Below are positions 42,625 through 51,866 of a stretch of 64,000 nt of DNA, piece after piece. Numbering within the stretch: the first letter of the stretch is position 1; every line of letters begins with the position of its first letter. The notes under the pieces are model-generated. The model saw nothing but the letters and a program-made list of their open reading frames with translations, did no database searches and had not been told where the DNA came from. The stretch is from NCBI GenBank assembly GCA_020637055.1, contig JACJWR010000001.1, forward strand, positions 868,001 to 932,000. The letters run 5' to 3'. Both the position numbers and the translations under genes were made by a program. This DNA is from Actinomycetota bacterium (GTDB lineage: Bacteria > Actinomycetota > Actinomycetes > S36-B12 > UBA10799).

Positions 42625-43581
42625 ATGGCACAGGCAGGCAAAGTCACCGTGGTCGGGGCGGGATTCTACGGATCGACGACGGCGATGAGGTTGGCCGAGT
42701 ACGACATCTTCGCTGAAGTTGTACTCACCGACATCGTCGAGGGCAAGGCCGAAGGGCTCGCCCTCGACATGAACCAATCGCGCCCGGTCGAGGGGTTCGA
42801 GACCAAGGTCACCGGCGTCACAACCGGAACCGACGGGTCCGGCTACGAGGCGATCGCCGGTTCGGACATCGTCGTCATCACCGCCGGTCTGCCGCGCAAG
42901 CCGGGAATGAGTCGGATGGACCTCATCGAGGTCAACGCCGGCATCGTTCGAGGTGTGGCGGAGAACGTCGCGCGTTACGCGCCGGACGCGGTGGTGATCG
43001 TGGTCTCCAACCCGCTGGACGAGATGACCGCGCTGACCCAACTCGCCACCGGCTTCCCACACCACCGGGTGCTGGGTCAGGCCGGGATGCTCGACACCGC
43101 TCGGTTCAGCCACTTCGTCGCCGAGAAGCTCGGCAAGCCCATCGCCAGCGTCGAGACCCTCACTCTGGGGTCCCACGGCGACACCATGGTTCCGGTGCCA
43201 TCCCGGTGCACCGTCGACGGCGCCCCCTTGAGCGAACTGCTCACCGACGCCGAGGTGGAGGAACTTGTCGTCCGCACCCGCAACGGCGGGGCCGAGGTGG
43301 TGGCCCTGCTCAAGACCGGATCGGCCTACTACGCGCCTTCGGCGGCCGCGGCCAGGATGGCCAAGGCGGTGGCCGAGGACAGCGGCGCGGTGATGCCGGT
43401 GTGCGCCTGGGTCGACGGCGAGTACGGCATCTCCGGCGTGTACTTGGGAGTCGAGGCGGAGATCGGCCGGGAAGGCGTCCGCCGAATCGTCACCACCGAC
43501 CTCACGGAGTCGGAAGCGGCGGCCTTGGCCGAGGCGGCCGAAGCGGTGCGGGCCAAGCAGGCCGACGTCCAGAACCTCTAG
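42625..43581 (+). CDS. mdh: Malate dehydrogenase (LDH-like type)
   Basis: Mdh oxidises malate to oxaloacetate with NAD+. KVTVVGAGFYGSTTAMRL binds the cofactor, GLPRKPGMSRMDL gives the substrate Arg residues, VVSNPLDEMT and the catalytic His in LGSHGDTMVPVP complete the site. It has 318 residues and belongs to the lactate-dehydrogenase-like MDH group rather than the longer group common in mycobacteria. The start is ATG 42625 after GAAGGG; in-frame sequence upstream is not conserved. Confidence 0.95.
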   Translation: MAQAGKVTVVGAGFYGSTTAMRLAEYDIFAEVVLTDIVEGKAEGLALDMNQSRPVEGFETKVTGVTTGTDGSGYEAIAGSDIVVITAGLPRKPGMSRMDLIEVNAGIVRGVAENVARYAPDAVVIVVSNPLDEMTALTQLATGFPHHRVLGQAGMLDTARFSHFVAEKLGKPIASVETLTLGSHGDTMVPVPSRCTVDGAPLSELLTDAEVEELVVRTRNGGAEVVALLKTGSAYYAPSAAAARMAKAVAEDSGAVMPVCAWVDGEYGISGVYLGVEAEIGREGVRRIVTTDLTESEAAALAEAAEAVRAKQADVQNL

Positions 43582-43623
43582 CCGCCGAACGCCCAGACCA
43601 CGCCACCAGAGAGGGACCCCCCG

Positions 43624-44847
43624 ATGGCAAAGATCAAGGTAGCGAATCCCGTCGTCGAGCTCGATGGCGACGAGATGACACGGATCATCTGGCAGTTCAT
43701 CAAGGACCAGTTGATCCTTCCATACCTCGACATCGACCTGAAGTACTACGACCTCGGCATCGAGAGCCGCGACGCCACCGACGACCAGGTGACGATCGAC
43801 TCGGCGCACGCCATCCAGAAGTACGGCGTCGGTGTGAAGTGCGCGACCATCACCCCGGACGAGGCGCGGGTGGAGGAGTTCGGCCTGAAGAAGATGTGGC
43901 GCTCGCCCAACGGCACGATCCGCAACATCCTCGGTGGTGTGATCTTCCGCGAGCCGATCATCATCTCCAACATCCCGCGTCTGGTGCCGGGCTGGACCAA
44001 ACCGATCGTGGTGGGCCGCCACGCTTTCGGCGACCAATACCGGGCGACGGACTTCAAGGTGCCCGGACCGGGCACCCTCACCCTCACCTACACACCGGCC
44101 GACGGATCCGAGCCGATGGAATTCGACGTCTACGACTTCCCCGGCGGCGGTGTCGCCATGGGGATGTACAACCTCGACGACTCCATCCGAGACTTCGCCC
44201 GCGCCTCGATGCGCTACGGCCTGGCCCGCGGCTACCCGGTGTACCTCTCCACCAAGAACACCATCCTCAAGGCCTACGACGGGCAGTTCAAGGATCTGTT
44301 CGCCGAGGTCTACGAGAATGAGTTCGCCGAGGAGTTCGCGGCTGCCGGCATCACCTACGAGCACCGCCTGATCGACGACATGGTGGCGGCCGCCATGAAG
44401 TGGGAGGGCGGCTACGTGTGGGCCTGCAAGAACTACGACGGCGATGTGCAATCCGACACCGTGGCGCAGGGTTTCGGCTCGTTGGGGCTGATGACCTCGG
44501 TGCTGATGACGCCGGACGGCAAGACGGTCGAGGCTGAGGCGGCGCACGGCACCGTCACCCGCCACTACCGGCAACACCAGCAGGGCAACCCGACGTCCAC
44601 CAACCCGATCGCCTCGATCTTCGCGTGGACCCGCGGCCTGGCCCACCGGGGCAAGATGGACGGCACCCCGGGTGTGACGGCGTTTGCCGACGCGTTGGAG
44701 ACGGTGTGCGTCCAGACCGTCGAATCCGGCAAGATGACCAAGGACCTCGCGCTGCTCGTCGGCGCCGACCAGGACTACCTGACCACCCAGGACTTCCTTG
44801 CGGCGATCGACGAGAACCTGCAGCGGAAGATGTCGGCGGCCACTTGA
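43624..44847 (+). CDS. icd: NADP-dependent isocitrate dehydrogenase (homodimeric type)
   Basis: Icd converts isocitrate to 2-oxoglutarate with NADP+. PVVELDGDEMTRIIWQFIKD, the substrate loop SPNGTIRNILGGVIFREPI, IDDMVAAAMKWEGGYVWACK and AHGTVTRHYRQHQQG mark the 407-residue eukaryote-like dimer, not the monomeric form found in many Corynebacteriales. GAGGGA precedes the ATG. It follows mdh by 42 bp; with sucCD the window holds three TCA steps. Confidence 0.97.
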   Translation: MAKIKVANPVVELDGDEMTRIIWQFIKDQLILPYLDIDLKYYDLGIESRDATDDQVTIDSAHAIQKYGVGVKCATITPDEARVEEFGLKKMWRSPNGTIRNILGGVIFREPIIISNIPRLVPGWTKPIVVGRHAFGDQYRATDFKVPGPGTLTLTYTPADGSEPMEFDVYDFPGGGVAMGMYNLDDSIRDFARASMRYGLARGYPVYLSTKNTILKAYDGQFKDLFAEVYENEFAEEFAAAGITYEHRLIDDMVAAAMKWEGGYVWACKNYDGDVQSDTVAQGFGSLGLMTSVLMTPDGKTVEAEAAHGTVTRHYRQHQQGNPTSTNPIASIFAWTRGLAHRGKMDGTPGVTAFADALETVCVQTVESGKMTKDLALLVGADQDYLTTQDFLAAIDENLQRKMSAAT

Positions 44848-44898
44848 GGCGTTGCCGCGTCGGTGGGGTCGACTGCCACTGGAGTTGGAGTACGTGAC

Positions 44899-45921
44899 GT
44901 GACCGATCAAGCGCGCGATCCCGAGGCCAGACCGCGGGTGCTCAGTGGGATCCAGCCCACCGCAGATTCGTTCCACCTGGGCAACTACCTGGGGGCACTG
45001 CGCAACTGGGTGGCGATGCAGCGTGACTACGAGACCTTCTACACGATCGTCGACCTGCACGCGATCACGGTTCCCCAAGACCCTGAAGTGCTCGCAGCGA
45101 ACACCCGGGTCTCCTTCGCCCAGACGCTGGCAGCCGGAGTCGATCCGGAGCGAAGTGCCGTCTTCGTGCAGAGCCACGTGCCCGAGCACACGCAACTGGC
45201 CTGGGTGCTGATGTGCCTCACCGGCTTCGGCGAGGCCAGCCGGATGACCCAGTTCAAGGACAAGGCCGGCAAGTCGGGCACCGCCAACGCCAGCGTGGGC
45301 CTGTTCACCTACCCGATCCTCCAGGCTGCCGACATCCTCCTCTACCAGGCGACGAAGGTGCCGGTGGGAGCCGATCAGCGCCAACACCTGGAACTCACCC
45401 GCGACCTCGCCGGTCGGTTCAACAGCCGTTTCGGCGACACCTTCGTGGTGCCGGAACCGCATGTGCTCGCCGACGCGGCCAAAGTCCTGGACCTCTCCGA
45501 CCCCACCGCGAAGATGAGCAAGAGCACTCCCGCCGGTTGCGTCTTCCTGCTGGAGGAGCCCAAGCGGATCACCAAGAAGATCAAGTCCGCCGTCACAGAT
45601 TCCGAGGCGGTGATCCGCTACGACCCGCAGCGACAGCCGGGCGTCGCGAATCTGCTCGAGATCCTCTCCGCACTGCAGGGTGAAGCGATCGACGATCTCG
45701 TCGAGGGCTATTCGGGGGTGCTCTACGGAACCCTCAAGGGCGACGTTGCCGAAGCGGTGGTGGCCTTCGCCGAGCCGTTCGCCCAGCGCACCCGCGAGTA
45801 CCTCGAGGATCCGGCCGAACTGGACCGGCTGATGGCGGTGGGGGCGCAGAAGGCCCGAGCAGTAGCCGCCGACACCCTGCAGACGGTGTACCGACGGATC
45901 GGTTTCGTCCCGGCGGGCTAG
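44899..45921 (+). CDS. trpS: Tryptophanyl-tRNA synthetase
   Basis: This class I synthetase has 340 residues. The HIGH-like motif is PTADSFHLGNYLGA, the KMSKS motif AKMSKSTPAG, and DIVDLHAIT-type FYTIVDLHAITVPQDP and LYQATKVPVGADQRQHLEL are present. The start is GTG 44899 with GGAG 8 nt upstream. The stop TAG shares the tetramer CTAG with the stop of the convergent histidine kinase gene. Confidence 0.97.
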   Translation: MTDQARDPEARPRVLSGIQPTADSFHLGNYLGALRNWVAMQRDYETFYTIVDLHAITVPQDPEVLAANTRVSFAQTLAAGVDPERSAVFVQSHVPEHTQLAWVLMCLTGFGEASRMTQFKDKAGKSGTANASVGLFTYPILQAADILLYQATKVPVGADQRQHLELTRDLAGRFNSRFGDTFVVPEPHVLADAAKVLDLSDPTAKMSKSTPAGCVFLLEEPKRITKKIKSAVTDSEAVIRYDPQRQPGVANLLEILSALQGEAIDDLVEGYSGVLYGTLKGDVAEAVVAFAEPFAQRTREYLEDPAELDRLMAVGAQKARAVAADTLQTVYRRIGFVPAG

Positions 45922-48155
45922 TCGGAGTCGGTGACCGGCTCGAGCCAACGCGACAACGTCGCGGCCAATTCACCTTTCCGGAAGGGTTTCATCACCACAT
46001 CGTCCATGCCGGCGGCGAGACAGGTCTCGCGGACGTCGCCGAGCACGTTGGCGGTGAGCGCCACGATCGGAACTCGAACGGCATCGTGGGCCGCTTCGTC
46101 GGCGCGGATGCGCTCGGTGGCGGCGAAGCCGTCCATCACCGGCATCTGCAGGTCCATCAGTACGATGTCGGGCCGATCCCTGCAGAACAGTTCCAGCGCA
46201 CTCTCGCCGTGCGGCGCGACCGAGACCTCCAACCCCAATGTCTCCAGCATCGCGACCGCCACCCGTTGGTTCACCGCGTTGTCCTCCACCAGCAGCACCT
46301 TGCCGCCCGCAAGCGCATGCTCCGATCCCGCCGCAGGCGTCTCCGGTTGCGGGTCGGACTCGCCGGCCGCCGGGACTCCTAGCGGTACCGTGACGATGAA
46401 GTTCGAGCCCTTGCCGGGTTCGCTTTCGACCCAGATCGATCCCGACATCTGCTCGACCAGCCGTCGGCAGATCGCCAGGCCTAGGCCGGTACCGCCGTAG
46501 ACCCGGGTGGTGCTGGAGTCCGCCTGGGTGAAGGGATCGAACAGTTTGGCGGCGATCTCGGGTGGAATGCCGATCCCCGAATCGGCGACCGAGATCGTGA
46601 AGTCAAGGGCGCCGTCGGAGAGCGGAAGTGCGGAGATGGTGAGCCGGATCTCGCCTTCGGACGTGAACTTCACGGCATTGCCGATCAGGTTCGTGATCAC
46701 TTGACGGAGTCGACGCACGTCGCCGCGCACGGCCGAGGGCAGCGAGGCCGAGCAGTCCACAATCAGTCTCAGCCCCTTGCCCTCGATGCGCTCGCGCAGC
46801 AGTTCAGCGGCTTCCACGAGTTCCGTCGCGGGGTCGAAGGGTCGGTCCTCCAACTCCACCTTGCCGGCTTCGATCTTGGACAGGTCGAGGATGTCGTCGA
46901 TTATCGCCAGCAGCGACTCGGCCGAGCGATAGGCGGTCGAGATGTACTGCTCGGAGGTGGTATCCAACGGCCGATCGGCGAGCAGTTGGAGCATGCCCAT
47001 GACGCCGTTCATCGGCGTACGAATCTCGTGACTCATCGTCGCCAGGAAGTCGCTCTTCGCTCGATTCGCTGCTTCGGCCCGTTCCCGGGCCAGCCGCTGT
47101 TCGGTGATGTCGAGGTGGATTCCGACCATCCTGCGAGGTGTTCCGGAGTCATCCCGCAGCACCCTGCCGGTGGCCATGATCCAGACGTAGTGCCCGGACT
47201 TGTGGCGCATCCGCAGGGTGTTCTCGTACGTCGGAATCTCACCCGCCAGATAGGCGCGGACCTTCTCCTGCGCCGCATCCTCATCATCTGGATGGATCCG
47301 CGCGGACCACTCGTCGAAATCGTGGGCGATCTCGGCCGGGGAATGCCCGAGCATGGCCTTCCACTGATCGGAGAAGAAGACCTCGTCGGTGGCCAGGTCC
47401 CAGTCCCACAGCCCGGCGTTGCTGCCGTCCAGGGCCAACCGCAAACGTTCCTGCTCGAGTCGGAGTCGGGCTACCTGGTCTGAGATCACCGCCCGATCGG
47501 CGCGGTTGCCCAAGAGGGCGCCGACCTGCTGGGCGAACAGGGTGAAAGCCCCGAGTTGGGCGGGTCCGAGCGGGTCGTAGAAGCGACTGCGCGCCGTGGT
47601 GTTCCCGATCAGCAGCATTCCCTGCACCTCACCCGCGGATCCGACGCACGGAGCCACCAGCGCGCTCTGCAGACCGATGCCCTCGGATTCCAGGGATCCG
47701 ACGCCGCGCAGATCGAGTGCGCCGTGGTCGCCGGCCGAGACCAGCCGCCACCAGTCCCGGGTCGAAGCGGCGGTCAAGTCGGCGGGATCGATGCCTTCGG
47801 ACCAGGCGGGCGGGTAATCGGGCGCTGCCAAGTCGGGCGGGGCGGTCCAGAGCACCGCGAACTCCGATTCGAAAGCTTCGATCGCAGCCTCCACCGTGAC
47901 CCGGGCGAAATCAGCCAGCGAGTCCAGTGCCACGGCGGTGGTGTTGTAGGCCTGCATACTCGCGAACCGCTGCAGTTCCCGATCCAGTCGATCGCGGGTC
48001 GCGATGTGCTGCTGCTGCAGCAGTGTGAGCCGAGCAACCTGGGCGGAGAGCTTGTTGGTCTCCGCGAGCAGAGCCTCGATGTCCCTCGGCGCCGCAGGGG
48101 CGAGGGGCTGCTCGGGTGCCGGATGGGGCTCAGATCCGTCGGCGGAGGAGGGCAT
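45918..48155 (-). CDS. Hybrid sensor histidine kinase (GAF-PAS-HisKA-HATPase-REC)
   Basis: The protein has 745 residues from ATG 48155; GTG 48212 would add 19 residues but overlap the FIST gene by 83 bp. A short coiled coil is followed by a GAF-like domain (about 65-215), PAS (about 245-365, ending HLDITEQ), HisKA with His376 in SHEIRTPMNG, HATPase_c (SGIGIPPEIAAKLFDPFTQA, GGTGLGLAICRRLVEQ), and a C-terminal receiver with Asp668 in LMDLQMPVMDG. No membrane segment is seen, so it is cytoplasmic. It lies directly after the FIST gene and is probably cotranscribed with it; FIST domains are thought to sense small ligands. The HPt and final regulator are not in the window. Confidence 0.9.
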   Translation of the reverse strand: MPSSADGSEPHPAPEQPLAPAAPRDIEALLAETNKLSAQVARLTLLQQQHIATRDRLDRELQRFASMQAYNTTAVALDSLADFARVTVEAAIEAFESEFAVLWTAPPDLAAPDYPPAWSEGIDPADLTAASTRDWWRLVSAGDHGALDLRGVGSLESEGIGLQSALVAPCVGSAGEVQGMLLIGNTTARSRFYDPLGPAQLGAFTLFAQQVGALLGNRADRAVISDQVARLRLEQERLRLALDGSNAGLWDWDLATDEVFFSDQWKAMLGHSPAEIAHDFDEWSARIHPDDEDAAQEKVRAYLAGEIPTYENTLRMRHKSGHYVWIMATGRVLRDDSGTPRRMVGIHLDITEQRLARERAEAANRAKSDFLATMSHEIRTPMNGVMGMLQLLADRPLDTTSEQYISTAYRSAESLLAIIDDILDLSKIEAGKVELEDRPFDPATELVEAAELLRERIEGKGLRLIVDCSASLPSAVRGDVRRLRQVITNLIGNAVKFTSEGEIRLTISALPLSDGALDFTISVADSGIGIPPEIAAKLFDPFTQADSSTTRVYGGTGLGLAICRRLVEQMSGSIWVESEPGKGSNFIVTVPLGVPAAGESDPQPETPAAGSEHALAGGKVLLVEDNAVNQRVAVAMLETLGLEVSVAPHGESALELFCRDRPDIVLMDLQMPVMDGFAATERIRADEAAHDAVRVPIVALTANVLGDVRETCLAAGMDDVVMKPFRKGELAATLSRWLEPVTDSD

Positions 48156-49335
48156 AGATGGCGGTCGTGTAGTTGTGGTAGGTGTTGGCACCGCCCAGAC
48201 GGGCGAACTCACCGAAACCGTACATCCCGAGCCACGGCGGCACCTGGTGATCCACCGCGAGCGGGTATTGCATGCGACCGACCAGTTCTTCCTTCAGCAC
48301 CCGGCCGAAGAGGTAGCGCCCGCGGGCCAGGCAGTCGGCGTGGAAGACCGCGACCACCTCGGCGCCGTCGGCCTCGGCCACCAGTCGCTCCATCATGCGG
48401 TCCATATCGTCGAAGATCAGGTCTTCGTCGCGCACGGTGAGCAGGACCTTGGTGCCCACCGGGCAGGTGGTGGCGTAGTGCATCGTGGCGTCGTCGTCGC
48501 GTTTGGTGACCACCCGCAGGATGTGCGGGTTCCCGTACTCGGCCGCGAGATCCTCCGGCAACGATTCTGCCAGTGCCCCGATGGGGATCGTGTCGGCCGG
48601 TGTGGCGTCGGACGACAATCCGAGTCGCTCGGTGTAGACATCCCAGGCAGGCCTGCCGTCGAGTTCGAGGATTCGGTTCTGCTCCGACGCGGTGACGGTC
48701 ATGGGTTCGCCCACGGCGACGAAGCCGTGCGTCGCGGCGGTGACCACACTCAATGTCGGGTCGGCGAAGCCGACCGCCCAGGCGGCGTGCTCGTACACCG
48801 TGTCGTCGACGACCTGGTAGCTGACCACCCCCCGCATGTTGTCGGCGGAGGTCGCGCCGAAGATGGTCGCGTCGGGGCCGAGCACAGACTCCAACCCCGC
48901 GATGCAGCGGTCGTCGTCGATGTCGATGCCGGAGGCCAGGAACAGCACCATCGTCAGCTCCGGTGCTTGTCGTCGGAGTTCACCGGCCAACTCGGCGGTC
49001 TTCTCCGCGGAGTTGTACCCGCGGATGCCATCGACGTGAGCCACGGCCAGTTCTCCCGCGGCGGCCCCTCGGATCGTCATCACACCGAGGTCGTGCATCG
49101 ACTCGCTCACGCCTTCGCTTCCCACCACGCCGCAGCACGACGAGCCGAGGATGCGTGCACTCGGGGCGAGGCGACGGGCTTCGGCCGCCAACGCGGCGAA
49201 GTCGTGACCCATCGAGGCGTAGAAGACCACCACATCGCAATCGGGATCCCCGTCGACTGCGGTGTTCTCCAAGCACTCGGCCATGGCGCGGGTGGAGTTC
49301 ACCATGCGTACGCTGGCTGAGGCGAATTCGAGCAT
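48130..49335 (-). CDS. FIST-domain sensory protein (FIST N and C)
   Basis: The protein has 401 residues. The FIST N part has DVVVFYASMGHDFAALAAEA and GSSCCGVVGSEGVSES; the middle TIFGATSADNMRG and the C part (DVYTERLGLSS, VVAVFHADCLARGRYLFG) complete the architecture. FIST proteins usually feed a signal to kinases or cyclases, and a hybrid kinase gene follows. The start is ATG 49335 with CGGAG 8 nt upstream; the frame stays open further upstream but without conserved sequence. Confidence 0.9.
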   Translation of the reverse strand: MLEFASASVRMVNSTRAMAECLENTAVDGDPDCDVVVFYASMGHDFAALAAEARRLAPSARILGSSCCGVVGSEGVSESMHDLGVMTIRGAAAGELAVAHVDGIRGYNSAEKTAELAGELRRQAPELTMVLFLASGIDIDDDRCIAGLESVLGPDATIFGATSADNMRGVVSYQVVDDTVYEHAAWAVGFADPTLSVVTAATHGFVAVGEPMTVTASEQNRILELDGRPAWDVYTERLGLSSDATPADTIPIGALAESLPEDLAAEYGNPHILRVVTKRDDDATMHYATTCPVGTKVLLTVRDEDLIFDDMDRMMERLVAEADGAEVVAVFHADCLARGRYLFGRVLKEELVGRMQYPLAVDHQVPPWLGMYGFGEFARLGGANTYHNYTTAIYALLRRRI

Positions 49336-49393
49336 GGTGGGAACTCCGATCGTGAGGGCGCGGTCCGCGGGGCATACGCGGCCTGCCAGAGCG

Positions 49394-49399
49394 AGTGTA
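49394..49399 (-). promoter_or_regulatory. Candidate -10 box of the FIST-kinase operon
   Basis: TACACT on the minus strand, leaving a leader of about 55 nt before ATG 49335. The opposite strand has TAGGGT at 49450-49455, a possible -10 for the divergent acyltransferase gene. Confidence 0.4.
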
Positions 49400-49498
49400 G
49401 GGGTCCGGGTCGTGCGCTGCGCGATCAGCGGGCCGGTTGGGATGGCCGGTAGGGTGGCGGTTGCGCGGAGCGGGTCCGCCCGACCGGAAGGGAGCCTG

Positions 49499-50668
49499 GT
49501 GGACACCAGTGCGCGGACGCGGCCGCGGGACACCCTGGCCGAAGCATTCGACCCGCGGGCCAACGCGTTGAACACCCTCCGGCTGGTGCTTGCCGCGGCC
49601 GTCATGCTCAGCCACGCAGCGTTGCTCGGGGGCTTCGAGTTGCCGCGACCGGTGATGACGATGCTCGGCGAAGGTGCGGTCGACGGCTTCTTCGCCCTCA
49701 GCGGTTTCCTGCTGGCGCGCAGCTGGTTGGCGAATCCGCAATGGGGCCGCTACCTGTGGCGTCGTTTCCTGCGAATCCTTCCCGCCTTCTGGGTGTGCCT
49801 GGCGGTGACTGCCCTGGTAACTGTTCCGTTGGTTCTTGCAGTGTCGGGCTTCCCCATGCGCGACTACTGGTCGGACCCCGCCGGCCCGTGGGGGTACCTG
49901 TGGCGCAACGCGGCCCTCTGGATGGGTCAGCCCGGCATCGCCGGCACGCCGTCGGCGGTGGCCTACCCAGGCACCTGGAACGGCTCCTTGTGGACCCTGT
50001 TCTGGGAGTTCTTGTGCTACTTGGCGCTGTTGCTGCTCGGCCTCGCCGGCGTGCTCCGACGTCGGTATCTGGTGCTGGCTGTGGCGGTGCTCCTGTGGGC
50101 GCTCACCGCTGCCAAGACCCTGCTTCCGGGACTCGAAGACGCCTACTTCGACAGCTTCCTCGGCCACGTCGCGCCGCGGTTGCTGCTGATGTTCGCGGTG
50201 GGCGCGACGCTCTACCTGTTCGCCGACGTGCTACCGATGCATCCGCTGTTCGCCGGAGCGGCGCTGCTGCTGTTGCTGGCCGCCCTGAGCTCCGGGGTCG
50301 ACTATCGGATGCTCGGCGGTCCGGCGTGGGCGTTCCTGCTGCTCTGGTTGGGCACGAGGCTGAGGACCCGGATCGGTTCCCGCACCGACATCTCCTACGG
50401 CGTCTACATCTATGCGTTCCCGATCCAGCAGTCGCTGGCGGTCACGGGTGTGGCGGCCATCGGCTGGCTCGGCTCCGCCGCATTGGCCATGGTCCTCACC
50501 CTCCCGTTCGCGTTTGCCAGTTGGTTCGTCGTGGAGCGGCCCGCCATGCGGTGGAAGTCCGCGGCGGTGCCGGTCGTGCGCTGGCGTGATCCGGTGCTCG
50601 GATTCGTCTTGGTGGCAGTGTTCGGCGGCCTCTACGTGCTGCAGGTGCTGCGCCCCGGCGGCTATTGA
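49499..50668 (+). CDS. Acyltransferase 3 family membrane protein
   Basis: The protein has 389 residues and about ten membrane segments. NALNTLRLVLAAAVMLSHAA with the conserved His, GEGAVDGFFALSGFLLARSW and GRYLWRRFLRILPAFWVCL are typical of OafA/YrhL-like O-acyltransferases, and WNGSLWTLFWEFLCYL is the second conserved block. It probably acetylates or acylates a surface glycan. The start is GTG 49499 after GGAAGGGAG. No glycan cluster is adjacent. Confidence 0.9.
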   Translation: MDTSARTRPRDTLAEAFDPRANALNTLRLVLAAAVMLSHAALLGGFELPRPVMTMLGEGAVDGFFALSGFLLARSWLANPQWGRYLWRRFLRILPAFWVCLAVTALVTVPLVLAVSGFPMRDYWSDPAGPWGYLWRNAALWMGQPGIAGTPSAVAYPGTWNGSLWTLFWEFLCYLALLLLGLAGVLRRRYLVLAVAVLLWALTAAKTLLPGLEDAYFDSFLGHVAPRLLLMFAVGATLYLFADVLPMHPLFAGAALLLLLAALSSGVDYRMLGGPAWAFLLLWLGTRLRTRIGSRTDISYGVYIYAFPIQQSLAVTGVAAIGWLGSAALAMVLTLPFAFASWFVVERPAMRWKSAAVPVVRWRDPVLGFVLVAVFGGLYVLQVLRPGGY

Positions 50669-50696
50669 CCCCTCCGGTAGCCCTGCGCGAGTGGGC

Positions 50697-51860
50697 TCAA
50701 GGTTCGGCGGCGGGAGTCGATTGTCGGCGGGCGCGGTCGGCCACCACCAGGATCACGAGCAGCATCGCCGTCAGCGGAATCACGAACAGAGTCATCACCG
50801 TGCTGAACGGGCCCAGGGCATCGTGCTCCGAAGACGCGAGGAGCAGATAGGCGGTGTAAGCGGCGTAGTAGAGCAAGAACATCGCACCCTCCCAGCGGGC
50901 CACCGCCATGCCGGTGTAGACCACCGGTAAGAGCAGCAGCGCGACCCCGGTCATCAGCACGAAGTCGAAGTTGGACGCCCCCTGCGGAATCGCGATTCCG
51001 CCTTCCGAGAGCATCGCGGAGAACCCCAGCACCACGCCGAGGTTGAAGATGTTGGAGCCCACCGCGTTGCCCACGGCGAGATCGCGCTGCCCGCGGACAG
51101 CCGCGATCACGCTGGTGGCCAGTTCCGGAAGCGATGTTCCCACGGCGACGATGGTCAGGCCGATCACCAGATCGGAGAGTCCGAACGACCGCGCCACCGA
51201 CGTGGCTCCGTTGACCAACAGGGTGGCACCACCGACCAGCAGTGCGACCCCGACGATCACCAAACCGCCGCTGCGCACGATAGGTGGGTTCTTCCTGATT
51301 GGCTCGGCGACTTCGGCCAGCAAGGGGTCCGGCGTCCACTGCGCCGACGGCCCGGCAGCTTCCTCCGGGTCTGCGTCCGACGCTTCGTGTTGCTGTTCGG
51401 CAACTGATTCGGCGCGAGCGACCTTCACCGTCCAGGTGACATAGGCGATCAGCACCGCGACCAGCACCGCCCCCTGCCAACGAGCGATGACGCCGTTGAA
51501 TGCCAGCACCGTGGTGAGCAGCGACATGCCCACCATGACCGGCACATCGCGTTTGACGACCGGCGACTTCACGCTGAGCGGGGCGATGACAGCCGCTGTC
51601 CCCAGCACCAGCAGGATGTTCGCGATATTGCTGCCGACGACGTTGCCGATGGCGAGTCCCGGCGACCCGGCCGACACCGCCTGCAGCGTCACGGCCAACT
51701 CCGGCGCCGAAGTGGCGAAGGACACCACGGTCAGTCCCACCACCAGCGGCGAGAGGCCGGCGGCCGCCGCGATGCTGCCCGCGCCCCGAACCAGCAACTC
51801 GCCCCCGGCGACCAGCAGTACCAGGCCCGCGAGCAGCGCGGTGATGGCCGCGAGTGTCAT
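50697..51860 (-). CDS. Calcium/sodium antiporter (CaCA family, YrbG-like)
   Basis: The protein has 387 residues and ten membrane segments in two inverted halves. The alpha-repeats are SFATSAPELAV...GNVVGSNIANILLVLG and AVGTSLPELATS...GNAVGSNIFNLGVVLG, each with the ion-binding Glu. The central cytoplasmic loop of about 55 residues is acidic. It exchanges Ca2+ for Na+ or H+. TACCGT lies 8 nt before ATG 51860. Its start is 6 bp after the GGDEF gene stop. Confidence 0.92.
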   Translation of the reverse strand: MTLAAITALLAGLVLLVAGGELLVRGAGSIAAAAGLSPLVVGLTVVSFATSAPELAVTLQAVSAGSPGLAIGNVVGSNIANILLVLGTAAVIAPLSVKSPVVKRDVPVMVGMSLLTTVLAFNGVIARWQGAVLVAVLIAYVTWTVKVARAESVAEQQHEASDADPEEAAGPSAQWTPDPLLAEVAEPIRKNPPIVRSGGLVIVGVALLVGGATLLVNGATSVARSFGLSDLVIGLTIVAVGTSLPELATSVIAAVRGQRDLAVGNAVGSNIFNLGVVLGFSAMLSEGGIAIPQGASNFDFVLMTGVALLLLPVVYTGMAVARWEGAMFLLYYAAYTAYLLLASSEHDALGPFSTVMTLFVIPLTAMLLVILVVADRARRQSTPAAEP

Positions 51861-51866
51861 GGACGA

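Noticed and set aside
42517..45948. Open frame of more than 1100 codons on the minus strand
   Set aside because: It lies exactly opposite mdh, icd and trpS, which are certain genes. Its product is His/Arg/Asp-rich with no domain, the usual artefact of third-position GC bias.
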